Below, piece by piece: positions 32,657 to 45,193 of a stretch of DNA of 64,000 nt. Below the pieces are notes generated by a model. It was not told where the DNA came from. It ran no database searches and saw nothing but the letters and a program-made list of their open reading frames with translations. How positions within the stretch are numbered: the first letter of the stretch is position 1; each line of letters begins with the position of its first letter. The DNA is from Misgurnus anguillicaudatus (Eukaryota > Chordata > Actinopteri > Cypriniformes > Cobitidae). Location: the NCBI RefSeq assembly GCF_027580225.2, contig NC_073356.2, positions 15,901,501 to 15,965,500 of the forward strand, read 5' to 3'. Made by a program: the position numbers and the translations under genes.

Positions 32657-34133
32657 GAGGTGTTACATTACATCCATATTGATCGATGCATTAAATTTCT
32701 AAAGATACGATGCATTGATGCCACATAAAATATCGATATGACTTACCTTTATTTTGACACTCCCGCATCCTTGTTCCTTGGAGTAACGTCCATCCATGCA
32801 TTTTCGATAGTCTCAGCAAGTGAATGCAATGCAGCAACAAAGTGGTTGTAGCAGCGAAAACACAGCGAAAGAGGCAGAAGACGTTGTGGCTGTTATTGGA
32901 TGAAAATCGTGGGTTTGGAAATATTTTGCATTTGGAAAATGGATTAGACAGAAAACATTAACCAGCATTAGCTGAAATGCTAAAGACTTTGACTGTTGCC
33001 ATCATAAGCTTGATTTTATATCTTTTTTTCCTTATTATTTATTTTTCTTTATTTAAAAAAAGGGTATTTTTTCTTATATTGTTGTTGTAAATGTCCCAAT
33101 TAGGACAGAAATTGTGCCTTTTTTAGAGTTTAATTAAAAGCTCATGTTATTTTGGTTGCATTCCTAAGTTATTAAAAATGTAACTGCTTAAGTAGGCTCA
33201 TAATATTAAAGTATCAATAATTAATTGAATCAAATCGTATTTTCATTGAAGAAAGGTTTGATGTATCGGCAAACATTACTGTCGGAGTTAAAGCTCATGT
33301 AACACACGCTGTTTCAGCATTAATCTGGAGTACCTATAGAGTAGTATGACATTCTTTATATCTCTGAAAAGTCTTTAGTTTAATCAGATTTATAAAAGAA
33401 GATTAGGTTTACCGAATCTTTCCGATAACGTACGAAAAAATGAAGAAGGAGGAGTTATAACACGGGAGGAGCGAGTACGAGTCATGCAACACTATACAAC
33501 ACTGTTTAACTTATAATTCACTACATGTTTGTGTCATTTATATAATATGCACGCACCTATTTCCATCAAAAGTCTTACTTACCGCATGCAACTCATGTCC
33601 CGGTTGGGAAAATCCAGCGCATCAAACACACACGCAAAACTCTGCAGCTACCCCGGACAATAAACTATATCCATTGTTTTCATAAGGCTGGCTTTCTTCT
33701 CCTTACATCCAAAAACACATTTCTTCATACATGCCATTGTTGAGTTTTGATATTAAACAAAGCTGTGTCGCATGATGTGATGTTTGCAAGTTGTAGCGTC
33801 TCCCGCTGATTGACGGGTGGGCGGGGTTTTCCAGGGGAAGTGCCGATATAAAGAAGTGATACGTATAGAAAACCCCTGAAGCGTCAGCTGGACCTGTAAT
33901 CGAAAAAAACTTTCCGAAACTTGTACGAACCCTGGCGAAGTGCATTCGGCACAAAAATACTCTGTAACACACCCAAATGCTTTTTTGACACTTTGCCTAT
34001 GTTTAGCATGAAGAAACAACTCTATAACTGTGTTAATAAGTCAGAATGCATGAAATACCGTTGACCCCCCCCCCCCCCTCTTTAATCAATATTGTGTCGT
34101 ATTGCAATGAGCTGTCCAATTTACATCCCTTAT
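32657..34133. mobile_element. hAT-type element with 8-bp duplication, carrying a nested element
   Basis: It is flanked by the exact duplication CTTTAGTA (32649-32656 and 34134-34141). The left end reads GAGGTGTTACATTACATC, with CGATGCATT and ATATCGATA words inside; the right end reads GCAATGAGCTGTCC and then ACATCCCTTAT. The sequence from about 33288 to 34075 is a separate repeat also found at 55084-56062. Confidence 0.8.
33288..34075. repeat. nested TTAAAG...CATGTAA repeat
   Basis: It shares CTATAGAGTAGTATGACAT, AACTTTCCGAAACTTGTACG and CCTGGCGAAGTGCATTCGGC with 55084-56062. It ends at a C-tract of about 15 bases (34063-34078). The shared open frames (33703-33972 minus and 55697-55945 minus) lie in this repeat and are not credible genes. 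Confidence 0.7.
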
Positions 34134-34141
34134 CTTTAGTA

Positions 34142-35635
34142 ATATTGTAATTGTTAACTATGTCTTGTCCAAAAAAGTGGATTTTTTTGTGTGGAGGTTT
34201 TTGCCAATAAAAGCTTGCATGTACTTAGAGGGGTTTGCAGCGAAAGACAGTCAAATTTGTGACATTTGTAAAAAAAAGTAAAAAAAGGCATTTTAATTAC
34301 TGAATAAAAAGCTTTTCATTGCCATTAAAGTGAAATTACTAAACCTAAACATAAGAGCCTGAACAAAATGCTAATTTACAAGAAAACATGTCAGATGCAC
34401 TTAGAAGGTTTTGCATCTAAACTCTTTAAATTTTAATTTATAGATAATTCTTTAACTTGTTATAAAATTACTGCTTTGCAATGTTTGGAAAAGAGAAATG
34501 AAAATATAAAGCATAGCCAGTGAGTACTTTGACAGTAGTTGTATAACTACAGATATATTTAAAGATCTTATAATTTGATTGTTTATATCTCAGGCATTGT
34601 TCAGTCAGCCCACTCCTTATTTAATATAAATTTCTATTAATTTAATCTTAATTTAAGACATTCATACCACCACAGATTTTTCTGTCGATATGATTTAATT
34701 TGCTCATGATTTCGCCTAGCAACAGACCGAAGCTACTCAGTGTTGAAGCTTGTGTTTTCTCACACACTTTACTTAAACACACACACACATATTCTTCGTG
34801 GAGTGGGAATCGTGTTGGTGTTTCACGGCAGAGGCGTTTGGAGTGTGGACAGCTTCCAAATCGATTGCCGTCATTCTGTGAGCCCACGGCACACAGGTTT
34901 GCGTAGGGAGGTTTGGAAAGGTCAGGGGAGTTTACTGTGGGCTGAATGACGGGGAATATAACACTACGAAACAAGCAGGTCAAGGGAGAGAATAACAATC
35001 GATATCCGCAAGGTTAAATCATGATTGTTTGTAAGTTTGAACCTGGCCGACCCGTTTAAACCATACCTACCTGACACATGCGAAGGCTTGACGAAATTAG
35101 CTTAATAGTTTTCAAAGGTTACAGCAAGGGAATTTTTTTTCACAGTTTAAATAAAGCGGATCACACCGGCTATATTCAGTATGACGTCTAGCCCTCGTCT
35201 GGTTTGCATTTTACTAAGAAATGTTAATAAAGTGAGAACATATTGCGACGGCTGCTCCGTCTCGCACTTCTTGACTCGGTTCTGCGATGCACACACTCTT
35301 AATTATCTGAGCTCAGCCGGCGGAGGTCATTCTCTTCTCACCACGACACACATCGCTCCCCCTCAACGTGCTGGGGAATTTGGCGCTGAAAATTTCGCAG
35401 GCTTATTTTCTCTTCTTAATAAAGGAGCCAAGACCTGGAGGCGGCGACAGACAGAGACTGAAGGGGAAAGACAGGGAGGGAAGTGTTGAAAGTGACAAAA
35501 GATAGCGCGATGTGTGGGTGACGAGGTCCAAATAAGATTAAAGGTATTAAGAACAAAACTCATTTCGTAGCCTTGGACATTTCCACAGATCTCAACACAA
35601 CGTATCCTAAACTAAACAGGGAAGTAACAATACGA
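34142..35635. other. single-copy intronic block with GC-rich parts
   Basis: The parts at 34700-35000 and 35180-35540 are GC-richer, not repeated in the window and free of transposon ends. They are candidates for conserved regulatory sequence within the ldlrad4 intron. Open frames on both strands lack splice sites and domains. Confidence 0.35.
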
Positions 35636-36067
35636 CAGGGCTTCCCAATCCTGGTCCTCGAGTACCCCCTCCCAGAAAGTTTTAGATGTCTCCTTATTTA
35701 AAACACCTGATCCAACTCATCAGCGTCCTTCCATAATGTTTAACATGTCTACCTAACAAGCTAATGAGTTAAATCAGGTGTGTTAAAGGCGGGGTGCATG
35801 ATCTCTGAAAGCCAATGTTGATATTTGAAATCACCTAACCAAACACGCCCCTACCCCAATAGAATCTGGACCTTCTTTTGATAGACCCGCCACACATACG
35901 CAATCCCAGGCAACGATGTCATACCCCTTACTGGTGATTGGCTACAAGTGTGTTTTGGTACTCGACCCGACTCCCTTTTCCAAAGTGTTTTTCAAAAATC
36001 ATGCACCCCACCTTTAATTGAGGAGACATCTAAAACATTCTGGCAGGACCAGGATTGGGAAACATTG
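35636..36067. mobile_element. CAGGGCTTCCCAATCC MITE split by a TTAA element
   Basis: The left CAGGGCTTCCCAATCCTGG pairs with the right CCAGGATTGGGAAACATTG. The interior has AAACACCTGATCCAACTCAT and AGACATCTAAAACATTCTG. Interrupted at 35783-36017. Confidence 0.82.
35783..36017. mobile_element. TTAA-type MITE nested in CAGGGCTTCCC MITE
   Basis: The TTAA borders and the ends TTAAAGGCGGGGTGCATGAT and ATCATGCACCCCACCTTTAA pair with one mismatch (AGGCGGGG against AGGTGGGG). It is homologous to 28549-28785 in opposite orientation. Confidence 0.92.
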
Positions 36068-36129
36068 AAATACAACATATGCATGTTCTTATATATCACA
36101 TATACTGTGACTTTGCAGTCAGTGTTTGT

Positions 36130-36315
36130 TGGCTTTTAAATTCATCCCTGTTTGGATCCTAAGGTATGAATGGGGCTAGGCTAAATGCTAACACATTCAC
36201 AACATGCTATACAAAGATTAAGTGCATGCATTGAAAAAAGAGGGTATGTATTAATTTGTCTAAGTTGAGGTAAGAACATAGTAAAATATTGAAAAACGGT
36301 GGTGTTTTCCTTTAA
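36130..36315 (+). repeat. GCTAAATGCTA family fragment
   Basis: It shares TTCATCCCTGTTTGGATCCT and GTTGAGGTAAGAACATAG with 5160-5440. Confidence 0.65.
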
Positions 36316-37937
36316 GAAAAATTTACCAAAATTCTAAGCAAGAAATTGAGAAGACGAAACATACTGCATTAGTCAACACACAGTATCTATTCAAACAAAC
36401 CCAAACTCAAAAAAAGGTCAAATAAAAATAAACTTCAACCATCTCCAGTTAATGATGACCTTTGGGGTAAAATTAAGGTGCAAAAGTTAACAAACCACAG
36501 TTATGAACAGCTGTCACACTCACCCGTATCTTACTGGTGACTCTAAATACTGAATAAATTTAGACACTGAAGCTACTCTCATTCCCATCCATCCCATAAT
36601 GTTGCCCAGCTGCTTAGATGGCCTTTTCTGACTGCTAAAAGTGAGCAGAGGGCAGGTGATATCAGCCGAGAACCCTGAGAGAAACCCAAGAGAACCCAAA
36701 CATGCAGGGTGGTTTAAAGTCTTATCAGAGCCGGACGTGTCACATGGGTTGTGCCATGGGTGGCCGATGACACGGAGAACATCAGCTTAGCTCACCACTG
36801 TGGGGAAAGAGAGAGAGTGGTGGTCATCATGTTAGCAAAGACAAGCCTCACTATTACTACAACTCTTATACTTGGGGTAGCGACCTTTAGTGGTTAAATC
36901 TGGCACTTAACCTCCTGTGCCGCCGTTTGTTTTACAGACATAAATGATATATTAAATTATGTGAACGTTTTCCTTGGGACGCACCAGTCGAAATATCTTT
37001 ATGAAATGTAAAAATGAGTTTATACATTACAATTCAAAAAGATAAGGGCAACATTGTGTGGCTTTTCTTTCTGCATGGTTCAGAATGTGCCCTGTTTTCC
37101 CTGATCTGAATTAAATGACACGGCTGTCTGCTCAGGACAGACAGATAGTTGTTTGTCCCCAACCAGACGTTGGAGTGTGTTCGGGTTTGTTTGGCTGGTG
37201 TGTGGAGACTGGTGTCTCAAACATGGTGTCTCATTTCCCCTGCTAGTGATCAAATCTGCGATAACCGCCACAGACCAGACAGCGGCCGGCAAACGGCCTG
37301 ACACGAGCTGCCGAATCCTGCCCCCTGTTATAAAGTGAATGTTTTATGATGGATTGTTATTGGTCATCAGGATACAAAAACACTGTCAAAACATTTCAGA
37401 ATTTTTATAGTCATAGCAGCCTTTTTGAATAAGTGCCTTGTTCCCATCCTAAATAATTTTTTATGTTATAAAATACTCTTTTTTTCTTGTTATTTTTGGA
37501 GAGAGTCTCTGGGATGACTCTAATGCAAGAACATTTGGATTTTAATACAGTGGTGTTGATGTAGTCTTAAAGGAATACCAAAAATTTAAATTCTGTCATC
37601 ATGTGCTCACCCTTAGTTGGTTTTAGAAGACGTGGATTGTGGCATACAAGCTGTACCTTTTTATTCATTATTCATTTGTCTTAGCTATGGTCTAATGTGT
37701 TAGCTGACATGCTCCGACACATTGAGATGTTGTGTTTATGCTGGCAGTTCTAGTTCATATCTGGCCTGCATTTTCGGTTTTCTCTCTACTGTTTCTATCA
37801 GTAAAAATGGCAGGAAGCAAAGAAGATTACCAAGATGTGTTTAGTAGATTGGCCACTTTGCATCATGTGAAGAACATGTGAAGCAACCAATCACTTGGTC
37901 TACTTTTATGCAAGATGTTGAAGGAATGTGGCTAAAT
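36316..37937. other. single-copy intronic stretch
   Basis: No exon found. A degenerate Angel-like fragment lies at 37568-37620. The part at 37080-37340 is GC-richer, with overlapping open frames on both strands but no domain. Confidence 0.4.
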
Positions 37938-38405
37938 TTAAAGCGCAACTATGGTCCGATTCACGATTTTACATTTCCTTGGTGTGTAAGTGTGTATTAG
38001 TACATGTTAACGATATGCAAAAGGTATATACCCCAAAGTAAATAATGACGCGAGTTATCGTCTCCAACTTTTCTCTTTTCTTGGACTACAATAAACACAC
38101 GGATTGTAGGCAACAGTTTACTTCCTGGGATTGATGATGTAGTAAAGACCGACATTATCATAATTCCTCCCACTTTGGACTCACAGCCTGTAAGTTAACT
38201 CCTGTAAGCATTGCATTGTGAGCGAATCTTTCAAACATGGTAAGGAGCGTCACATTTCCAGCTGACGTATGGGGTATTCAGGCCAATCAAAATGTACACA
38301 TTAGCTGGCCAATCAGGGAGACAGAGCTTCTCAGATCGATGAGTTTTTTACAAAATCGATGCATTTGATTTTATTGGAAATTGATTGTTTTTGTTAATCA
38401 TTTAA
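37938..38405 (-). repeat. truncated copy of the ATAGGTGCTCTTTAA family
   Basis: It starts TTAAAGCGCAACTATGGTCC, the complement of the right end of 54511-55083. The body matches through CATAATTCCTCCCAC and AGCTGGCCAATCAGGGAG. The far end is lost. Confidence 0.65.
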
Positions 38406-38413
38406 AGACAAAA

Positions 38414-38600
38414 GAATCTGTTGGAGCCGATGGTGTGGTGCTCCGACATGTGGTGCTTTCGCACTTTCGCAGACCCGAGTTCGATTCCCGGCTCGTGGTC
38501 ATTTGCCGATCCCAAACCGCTCTCTTCTCCCTGTACTTTCCTCTCCTCATTCACTGTTAATAATAGTCAAAATGGCTGGACCACGAAAACAGTTATAAAG
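38414..38600 (+). repeat. tRNA-derived SINE
   Basis: The RNA-polymerase-III promoter parts are visible: a head GGAGCCGATGGTGTGGTG and a B-box GTTCGATTCC at 38479-38488 followed by CGGCTCG. The pyrimidine-rich tRNA-unrelated body (CTCTTCTCCCTGTACTTTCC) excludes a functional tRNA. Confidence 0.72.
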
Positions 38601-38654
38601 AACAATTTTCAAGTGAGATCTATGCTAAATAAATAAGCTTTCTATTTGATTTAT

Positions 38655-38963
38655 ACCGGTAGTTTGTTGGGATAGGAAAATATTTGGTCAAGAACTATTT
38701 GAAAATTTGGGGTATGAGTGTGCAAAAAATCGAAATGTTGAGAAAATTGCCTTTAAAGTTGTCCAAATGAAGTCCTTAGCAAACATATTACTTATGAAAC
38801 TTACTTAGACTAACTTTTTTAATATATTTACGCTGGGGAATTTACTAAATATCTTCATGGAACTTTAAATATGCATAAAAATTACCCATACAAAGTATTT
38901 TGGCTATTGCTACAAATATACCCATGTCGCTTATAACTGGTTTTGTGGTCCAGGTCACATTTT
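38655..38963 (+). repeat. GTGACC...GGACCACAAAACC family
   Basis: It shares TTTAAAGTTGTCCAAA, TTGCTACAAATATA and CCAGGTCACATTT with 43430-43940. It is the inverted form of a common cyprinid repeat that begins TGTGACCCTGGACCAC. Confidence 0.7.
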
Positions 38964-38983
38964 TTGAAAAGTTTCCCGCCAGC

Positions 38984-40090
38984 CAGGCCCGGGGTGGGTA
39001 ATCGGGAGAACCGGGAGAATTCCCGGTGGGCTGCTTCACTTTTGGGACAGTCGAAAAAGCCAGGTTGAAGAAAAGAAAGGCATTTGAGGAGGATGCTGTC
39101 AAATGTGCCAAGCTTATTGCAATTTATTTTCAAGAGTACAAACACAAGTGGCAACAGGTAAACAGTCCCTCCAGAAAAACGCAATTATGCGATCGCATGA
39201 TTTAACCCATAGTTTAAATCAGCCAAAGTCCGCATATTTATGCGGGAGACGCATTTTTTCAAATACGCCACACTTTCTCAGCATAAATTGCAGATTTATG
39301 TGCGCAAGATATGCGGGGCTTGCATGATTTCATAGTCCCTGCATTTTCTTAGCAAAAATCACATATATCTTAGCAGAAAGTTGAAAAAATGTTGCATTTA
39401 CCTCAAACAAGCGCAGCCATGTCCCCTGTTGCCATGGGAACGCTATGAAGTGATGTGATTATGTGACGTGAACATCATTGAAAAACTGCAGTTTTTGCAA
39501 GTTACCGCAATTTTTGCAAGTTCCAGCAATTTCATCGCATAAAATATCCCGCATATTTCATCGCATTTTTTAAGAAAGCATGCCACAAGATCAAGGATTT
39601 TTTCATACGCGTTTTTCTGGAAGGACTTGGTAAAGAGAGATAGGCCTAGTAAGGATTAGCCTTAGCAACGTAATTATTCAGGTAATACCGTTGTCAACCT
39701 ATTCACAAGCAAAATATTAAATTTTATCAAAATATTAGCCTTTTGTGTATCACCCAATACATGGCGATTCATAGATTTTGCAAATAGTATGCAGTTTAAT
39801 ATTGATAACAAAAGTCAAGCTTTGTCTGTGTTTGCAGTAAAATTAGGCTACTTTTTATTATTATTTTATTTTAATTACTTATTATTTTTTGTAGTGAATA
39901 AGTGAATTATTATTTAACCTTTACATTATTTGTTGAACCATGGTATTAAAAATAAAGCTACACAATAGTAAGAGCTGAACTGTTGCTTCTTTTTTCCAAT
40001 TTGGAAAATTTGGAATTCCACAATGGAAAAAGTTGGCCGGTCTTGGGCCTGAAACACCCGGGCAGAAAAGTGGCCCCACTCCCGGCCCTG
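38984..40090. mobile_element. hAT-type element, CAGGCCCGGG ends, carrying a nested hAT MITE
   Basis: The left CAGGCCCGGGGTGGG pairs with the right CCCACTCCCGGCCCTG. It is flanked by an 8-bp duplication with one mismatch (CCGCCAGC 38976-38983, CCACCAGC 40091-40098). It is interrupted at 39163-39627. No intact transposase. Confidence 0.82.
39163..39627. mobile_element. CAGTCCCTCCAGAAAAACGC MITE, nested
   Basis: The left CAGTCCCTCCAGAAAAACGC pairs with the right GCGTTTTTCTGGAAGGACTT. GGTAAA lies next to both ends as the probable target duplication. The interior repeats GCATATTT and CGCATTTT words. Confidence 0.87.
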
Positions 40091-40098
40091 CCACCAGC

Positions 40099-41065
40099 AT
40101 TTTTTGTGATTTTCACAAAAGTTTCACAAAATGCCTTCCAGGAATATTTTCTTCTATAAATATATAAACATACAAATATATCAAATAGAAGAACATACCC
40201 TCTGCTTTCAAACAAACAATAAACAAACAAACAAAACTGGAAAAGAAATGTTTCATCCTTTCTATATTTTTTTCTCTATTTGTAAACTTTAAAATATGGG
40301 TATTTTTCTTAAAAAATACTTTTTTGCATTTTTGTGAAGGAATTTTGTTAGAGATCAGATTCAGAGTTTAAAATTAGTAAATTAAAGTAATTTTTTGCTT
40401 TAGTTTTTAATAAATTGGATGGATAATCACGGTATTACAAATTAACATAAACCTCATCAGGAACACTTTCATGCAAATGTTTTCTTTTAGTTGACAAGAT
40501 AAATAGTCAGTGGCAGGGAAAGAGTTAAGGCCAGTAGATTCTTTTGATCGTTGAATTGAAATGTTAAAGTGAATTCATAATTCATTGTGAATCGAATCAA
40601 ATTGAATTTGAGTTTGCTAATTGTTCTTTGTTTGAAACTAAATCATTAGTTACCATATTAATTGTGAAGGTAATAGAAATGATTTTGCTCCCAAGACATA
40701 ATTCAGAAAACAGAAAAGCATATTAAACAAAGGCCAGCCAATCAGTTTGGAGCTTGCTCTTTTAGCACCGTGTGCAATATCCACGAGACAGTCTGCGAAC
40801 AGTCAGCGGGTGTGTCGTCTGAGGCCGAGCCTAATTTAAGAATAACTCTTTGCACGGTTTTGAAATATTTGTTGATCCAAACGCTCCACCCAAAGTCGTA
40901 ATTGTTATTTTTCCTGCACGTGGTGCATTGCAACCACCTGCTTCTGATTAATTGTCCAATCTGTCTGGTATGTAACGCCTCAAGTCTTATCACAGTGATA
41001 TCTTTGTCATAACAATCTCATCCATGTACTCTTAAAGACTCATATCTCTTTCTGTCTGACTACAG
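40099..41065. other. ldlrad4: intron 3' part before the LDL-A exon
   Basis: AT-rich to about 40730, then a GC-balanced single-copy segment (40735-41040) that could be conserved flank. It ends in the acceptor TTTCTGTCTGACTACAG. Confidence 0.45.
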
Positions 41066-41203
41066 AGTGCAAGTTCCGCTGCACCAATGGCAGATGTTTG
41101 AAACTTCTCTCGCTGATTTGTAATCATCTGAATGAATGTGGAGACAACAGTGATGAGGAACACTGTCCCGCCGCTGTACCTCCTCCTCCAGACACCATCC
41201 AGT
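41066..41203 (+). CDS. ldlrad4: LDLRAD4, LDL-receptor class A domain exon
   Basis: This 138-nt exon lies between a clear acceptor and a GTAAGTG donor. Its first two bases complete a Glu codon, and it then encodes [33 protein letters not shown] and [12 protein letters not shown], ending with one base (T) of the next codon. The six cysteines have LDL-A spacing and the acidic DNSDEEHC end binds calcium in this fold; two usual Asp positions are Asn (after Cys4) and Glu (before Cys5). The ECKF...CGDNSDEE pattern followed by a proline-rich stalk is the LDLRAD4 arrangement. The exon forms nearly all of the lumenal domain just before the transmembrane segment. It is symmetrical (phase 1-1), so it can be skipped without frameshift. 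PMEPA1, the sister gene, lacks this domain. An unrelated LDL-A protein is possible but less likely given the matching upstream exon. Confidence 0.88.
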
Positions 41204-42393
41204 GTAAGTGTCTTAACACCACACATACCTCTGTGACTGCTGATATTGTATCGGTGTTGGGAAAGCTATTCTGAATGTGTTAAAGAGTTCCAGGAACAGA
41301 ACTCGAGGAGTCATTCAAATGAATTGGTGAATCATTTTTCAAACCGGGTCATCAGACGAACCCACCAGCTAACTTTCCAGCGCTATTTAAAAGTGGTATA
41401 GTTTGTTGTTTCCATTGATGTATAGTAAAGTAAGCTGTGAGAGACACAGTTTGTTACACCGATTTGACCACATACTTGAATGCAAATTCTCAGCCAATGC
41501 TTTGCAAAGCTGTTGTATATGTGTATTTCACATAGTGTCAAATCTGATGTTTAAAACCCCTTAGCGTTCCTGAAAAAGTCTAAATGCCTTTTGTACAAAT
41601 TGTACCTGCTGTGTTGATTGTATCTTAAAAACAGTTTACATCTTTTGAATCACAAGAATTTCCATTACATTGTTTAGCTTTTTGTTTTTGAGTTGTTGTA
41701 TTTGATGAAGTTTTCGGTCAAATAATTCAGTACCCTCCCACGGTACACTGGAATTTTATTAAAGTTTTATTTGCCATTTATACAGAATTAATACACCAAC
41801 TGTTTTACTATGGCTTCGACCATGACTCAACCGATTAGATTTCAGAAATAGTCTACATCTCTTTACTGTAATTGGCTTTGTCTGCATCAGTAATGCCTAG
41901 GGTGTTGTTGAACTTTGAAGGTTACAATTTTTTGGGAAATCTCCATTTCTTAGTAGTCTGTGTGTACATGTGTGTGTGTTTGTTTAAAGGCAAGGAATCT
42001 GATATGATCTAGAAACATTTTTAGTTATGCTGGTTAAAATTCTCCTCACATCCTGATAGCAATCACTATGCTAAAGTGTTTAAATGTTATTTTATAAATA
42101 TATGTCATCTGTGAAAGGCGTAAGACCAAAAAATGTTCAACAAATCATTGAACTCAGACTGAATGCAATAAATGGACGTATGTGATTTTTTTTCTCCTCT
42201 TCTGTGAACGTGTTTTGCATGCCACTGCGCATCCTGTTCACGCAGGCATCATACGTCATCAGAGCGTTCATGTCCGCTCTGTAAACAGTGGCAAACAAAC
42301 TTTCCTGCTGAATTGACAACCTGCACAGGAGCCACAAAACCAAAAACATTTTTTGAAACAACAATCTGGATCAACAAAGATTAAAATCCCAAA
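41204..42393. other. unannotated intronic stretch
   Basis: No repeat termini or exons recognised. Confidence 0.45.
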
Positions 42394-43292
42394 TTAAAGG
42401 AATATTCCATTTTCTTAAAGAAAAATCTAGATAATTTACTCACCACAATGTCATCCAAAATGTTGATGTCTTTCTTTGTTCAGTCGAGAAGAAATTATGT
42501 TTTTTGAGGAAAACATTGCAGGATTTTAAAAGACACCAACAATTAATACTTAACTCAACACTTAACAGTTTTTTTCAACGGAGTTTCAAAGGTCTATAAA
42601 CAATCCCAAACGATGCTTAAGGGTCTTATCTAGCAAAACGATTGTCATTTTTGACAATAAAAATAACAAATATCCACTTTTAAAGCACAACTTTTCGTCT
42701 AGGTCCGGTCCAGCGCAACCTAACGTAAATGCGTGACGTAGGGAGGTCACGTGTTACATATATAAAACGCACATTTGTGGACCATTTTAAACCATAACCT
42801 GACACAAAGACATTAATTAGTATTAGTTGACATACAACAACGTAGGAACGGTCCTCTTTCACCACACATGTAAACACTGGGGCGGAGTTTCGCATTCGCC
42901 CTCTGTGACCTCTTGACGTGATGACGTATTGCGTCGGGTCACGCTTGCGCTTCACGACCGGATCTAAACGAGAAGTTGTGCTTTAAAAGTGGATATTTGT
43001 TATTTTTATTGTCAAAAATGATAATCGTTTTGCTAGATAAGACCCTTATGCCTCATTTGGGATTGTTTATAGTCCTTTGAAACTCCGTTGAAAAAAACTG
43101 TTAAGTGTTGAGTTAAGTATTAATTGTTGGTGTCTATTAAAGTCCATTAAAATGAGAAAAATCCTGCATTGTTTTCCTCAAAAAACATAATTTCTTCTCG
43201 ACTGAACAAAGAAAGACATCAACATTTTGGATGACATTGTGGTGAGTAAATTATCTGGATTTTTCTTTTAAGAAAATGGAATATTCCTTTAA
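42394..43292. mobile_element. full-length palindromic TTAA transposon, 0.9 kb
   Basis: The ends TTAAAGGAATATTCCATTTT and AAAATGGAATATTCCTTTAA are perfect complements. The homology between the arms continues for roughly 300 bases on each side (TTTACTCACCACAATGTCAT pairs with ATGACATTGTGGTGAGTAAA). The other copy is at 1-774. The 91-codon minus frame 42680-42955 is not conserved as a protein in the other copy. Confidence 0.92.
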
Positions 43293-43429
43293 CATTGGTA
43301 ACTGTACAGCTTTTCCACAAGATGACTCCTGTGAGATTCACATTTCACATTCACAAAAAAAATCATTTAAAAAAAAATGTAGATAACCTGAAAACTTTAA
43401 TACGTATTCTATTGATGTAGGATAGGAGA

Positions 43430-43940
43430 TACAGCTTTTTGAAAATCTGGATTTGGAATCTGAGGGTGCAAAAAAATCAACATTTTTGAGAAAATCACAT
43501 TTAAAGTTGTCCAAAAAAAGTCTTTAGCAACACATATTACTAATGATCAATCTTTTTTTTTTATGTATTTATAGTAGTTACAAGTCAATGTCGCACACCT
43601 GTAGGTAATCGGAAATGGCGTAGAAGACAATGAAGTCCAAATATAGACACAAAGTCAGAAAATCCTACACAAAATGTATCAAAATCTCGTTATTAAAATT
43701 TTTATTACCCTATTAATAAAGAGATTTTAATAAGTTTTTGCAAGAAGATAGTGTGCGGGATTTTCTAAGTTTGTGTCTATATGTATTTATACTGTAGTAA
43801 GAAATGTATAAAATGGAACATGATCTTTACTTAATATCCTAATGATATTTAGAATAAAAAATCAATAATTTTGACTCTTACAATGTATTGTTGGCCTTTG
43901 CTACAAATATATCTGTGTGACATATGACCAGGGTCACATT
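43430..43940 (+). repeat. GTGACC...GGACCACAAAACC family with internal palindrome
   Basis: It is homologous to 38655-38963 at both ends (TTTAAAGTTGTCCAAAAA; CCTTTGCTACAAATATA; CCAGGGTCACATTT). Between them, about 43637-43785, is an inverted-repeat insert (ATATAGACACAAAGTCAG pairing with TAAGTTTGTGTCTATAT). Confidence 0.65.
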
Positions 43941-43944
43941 TGCT

Positions 43945-44963
<1,019 letters not shown>

Positions 44964-45193
44964 TTACACAGTGAATAGAGATACTGAAAACATTACAAAT
45001 AAATATTTGTTATTATGTGCTCATTACACAGACATGTTAAATAGGCTGATCTCTACATCACAGAGGTCTTTATTAGATAATAAAGAAAAAGGTGGGAGTA
45101 GGTAGCGTTAAATTGATGTTAAACATGAATTGAAAAATAACTGCTTGAGCAAACCCTGAAAACAATTTAATGAAAATTGTATTAAATTGAATC

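Larger units (their letters stand above)
26533..41065 (+). other. ldlrad4: ldlrad4 intron (14.5 kb)
   Basis: Bounded by G|GTATGA and a TTTCTGTCTGACTACAG acceptor. It interrupts a Glu codon after its first base (phase 1). Most of the intron is interspersed repeats, listed separately. Confidence 0.75.

Noticed and set aside
33703..34019. Minus frames shared with 55697-55945 (common peptide EYFCAECTSPGFVQ)
   Set aside because: The sharing comes from two copies of one repeat; the frames shift relative to each other and no protein family is recognisable.
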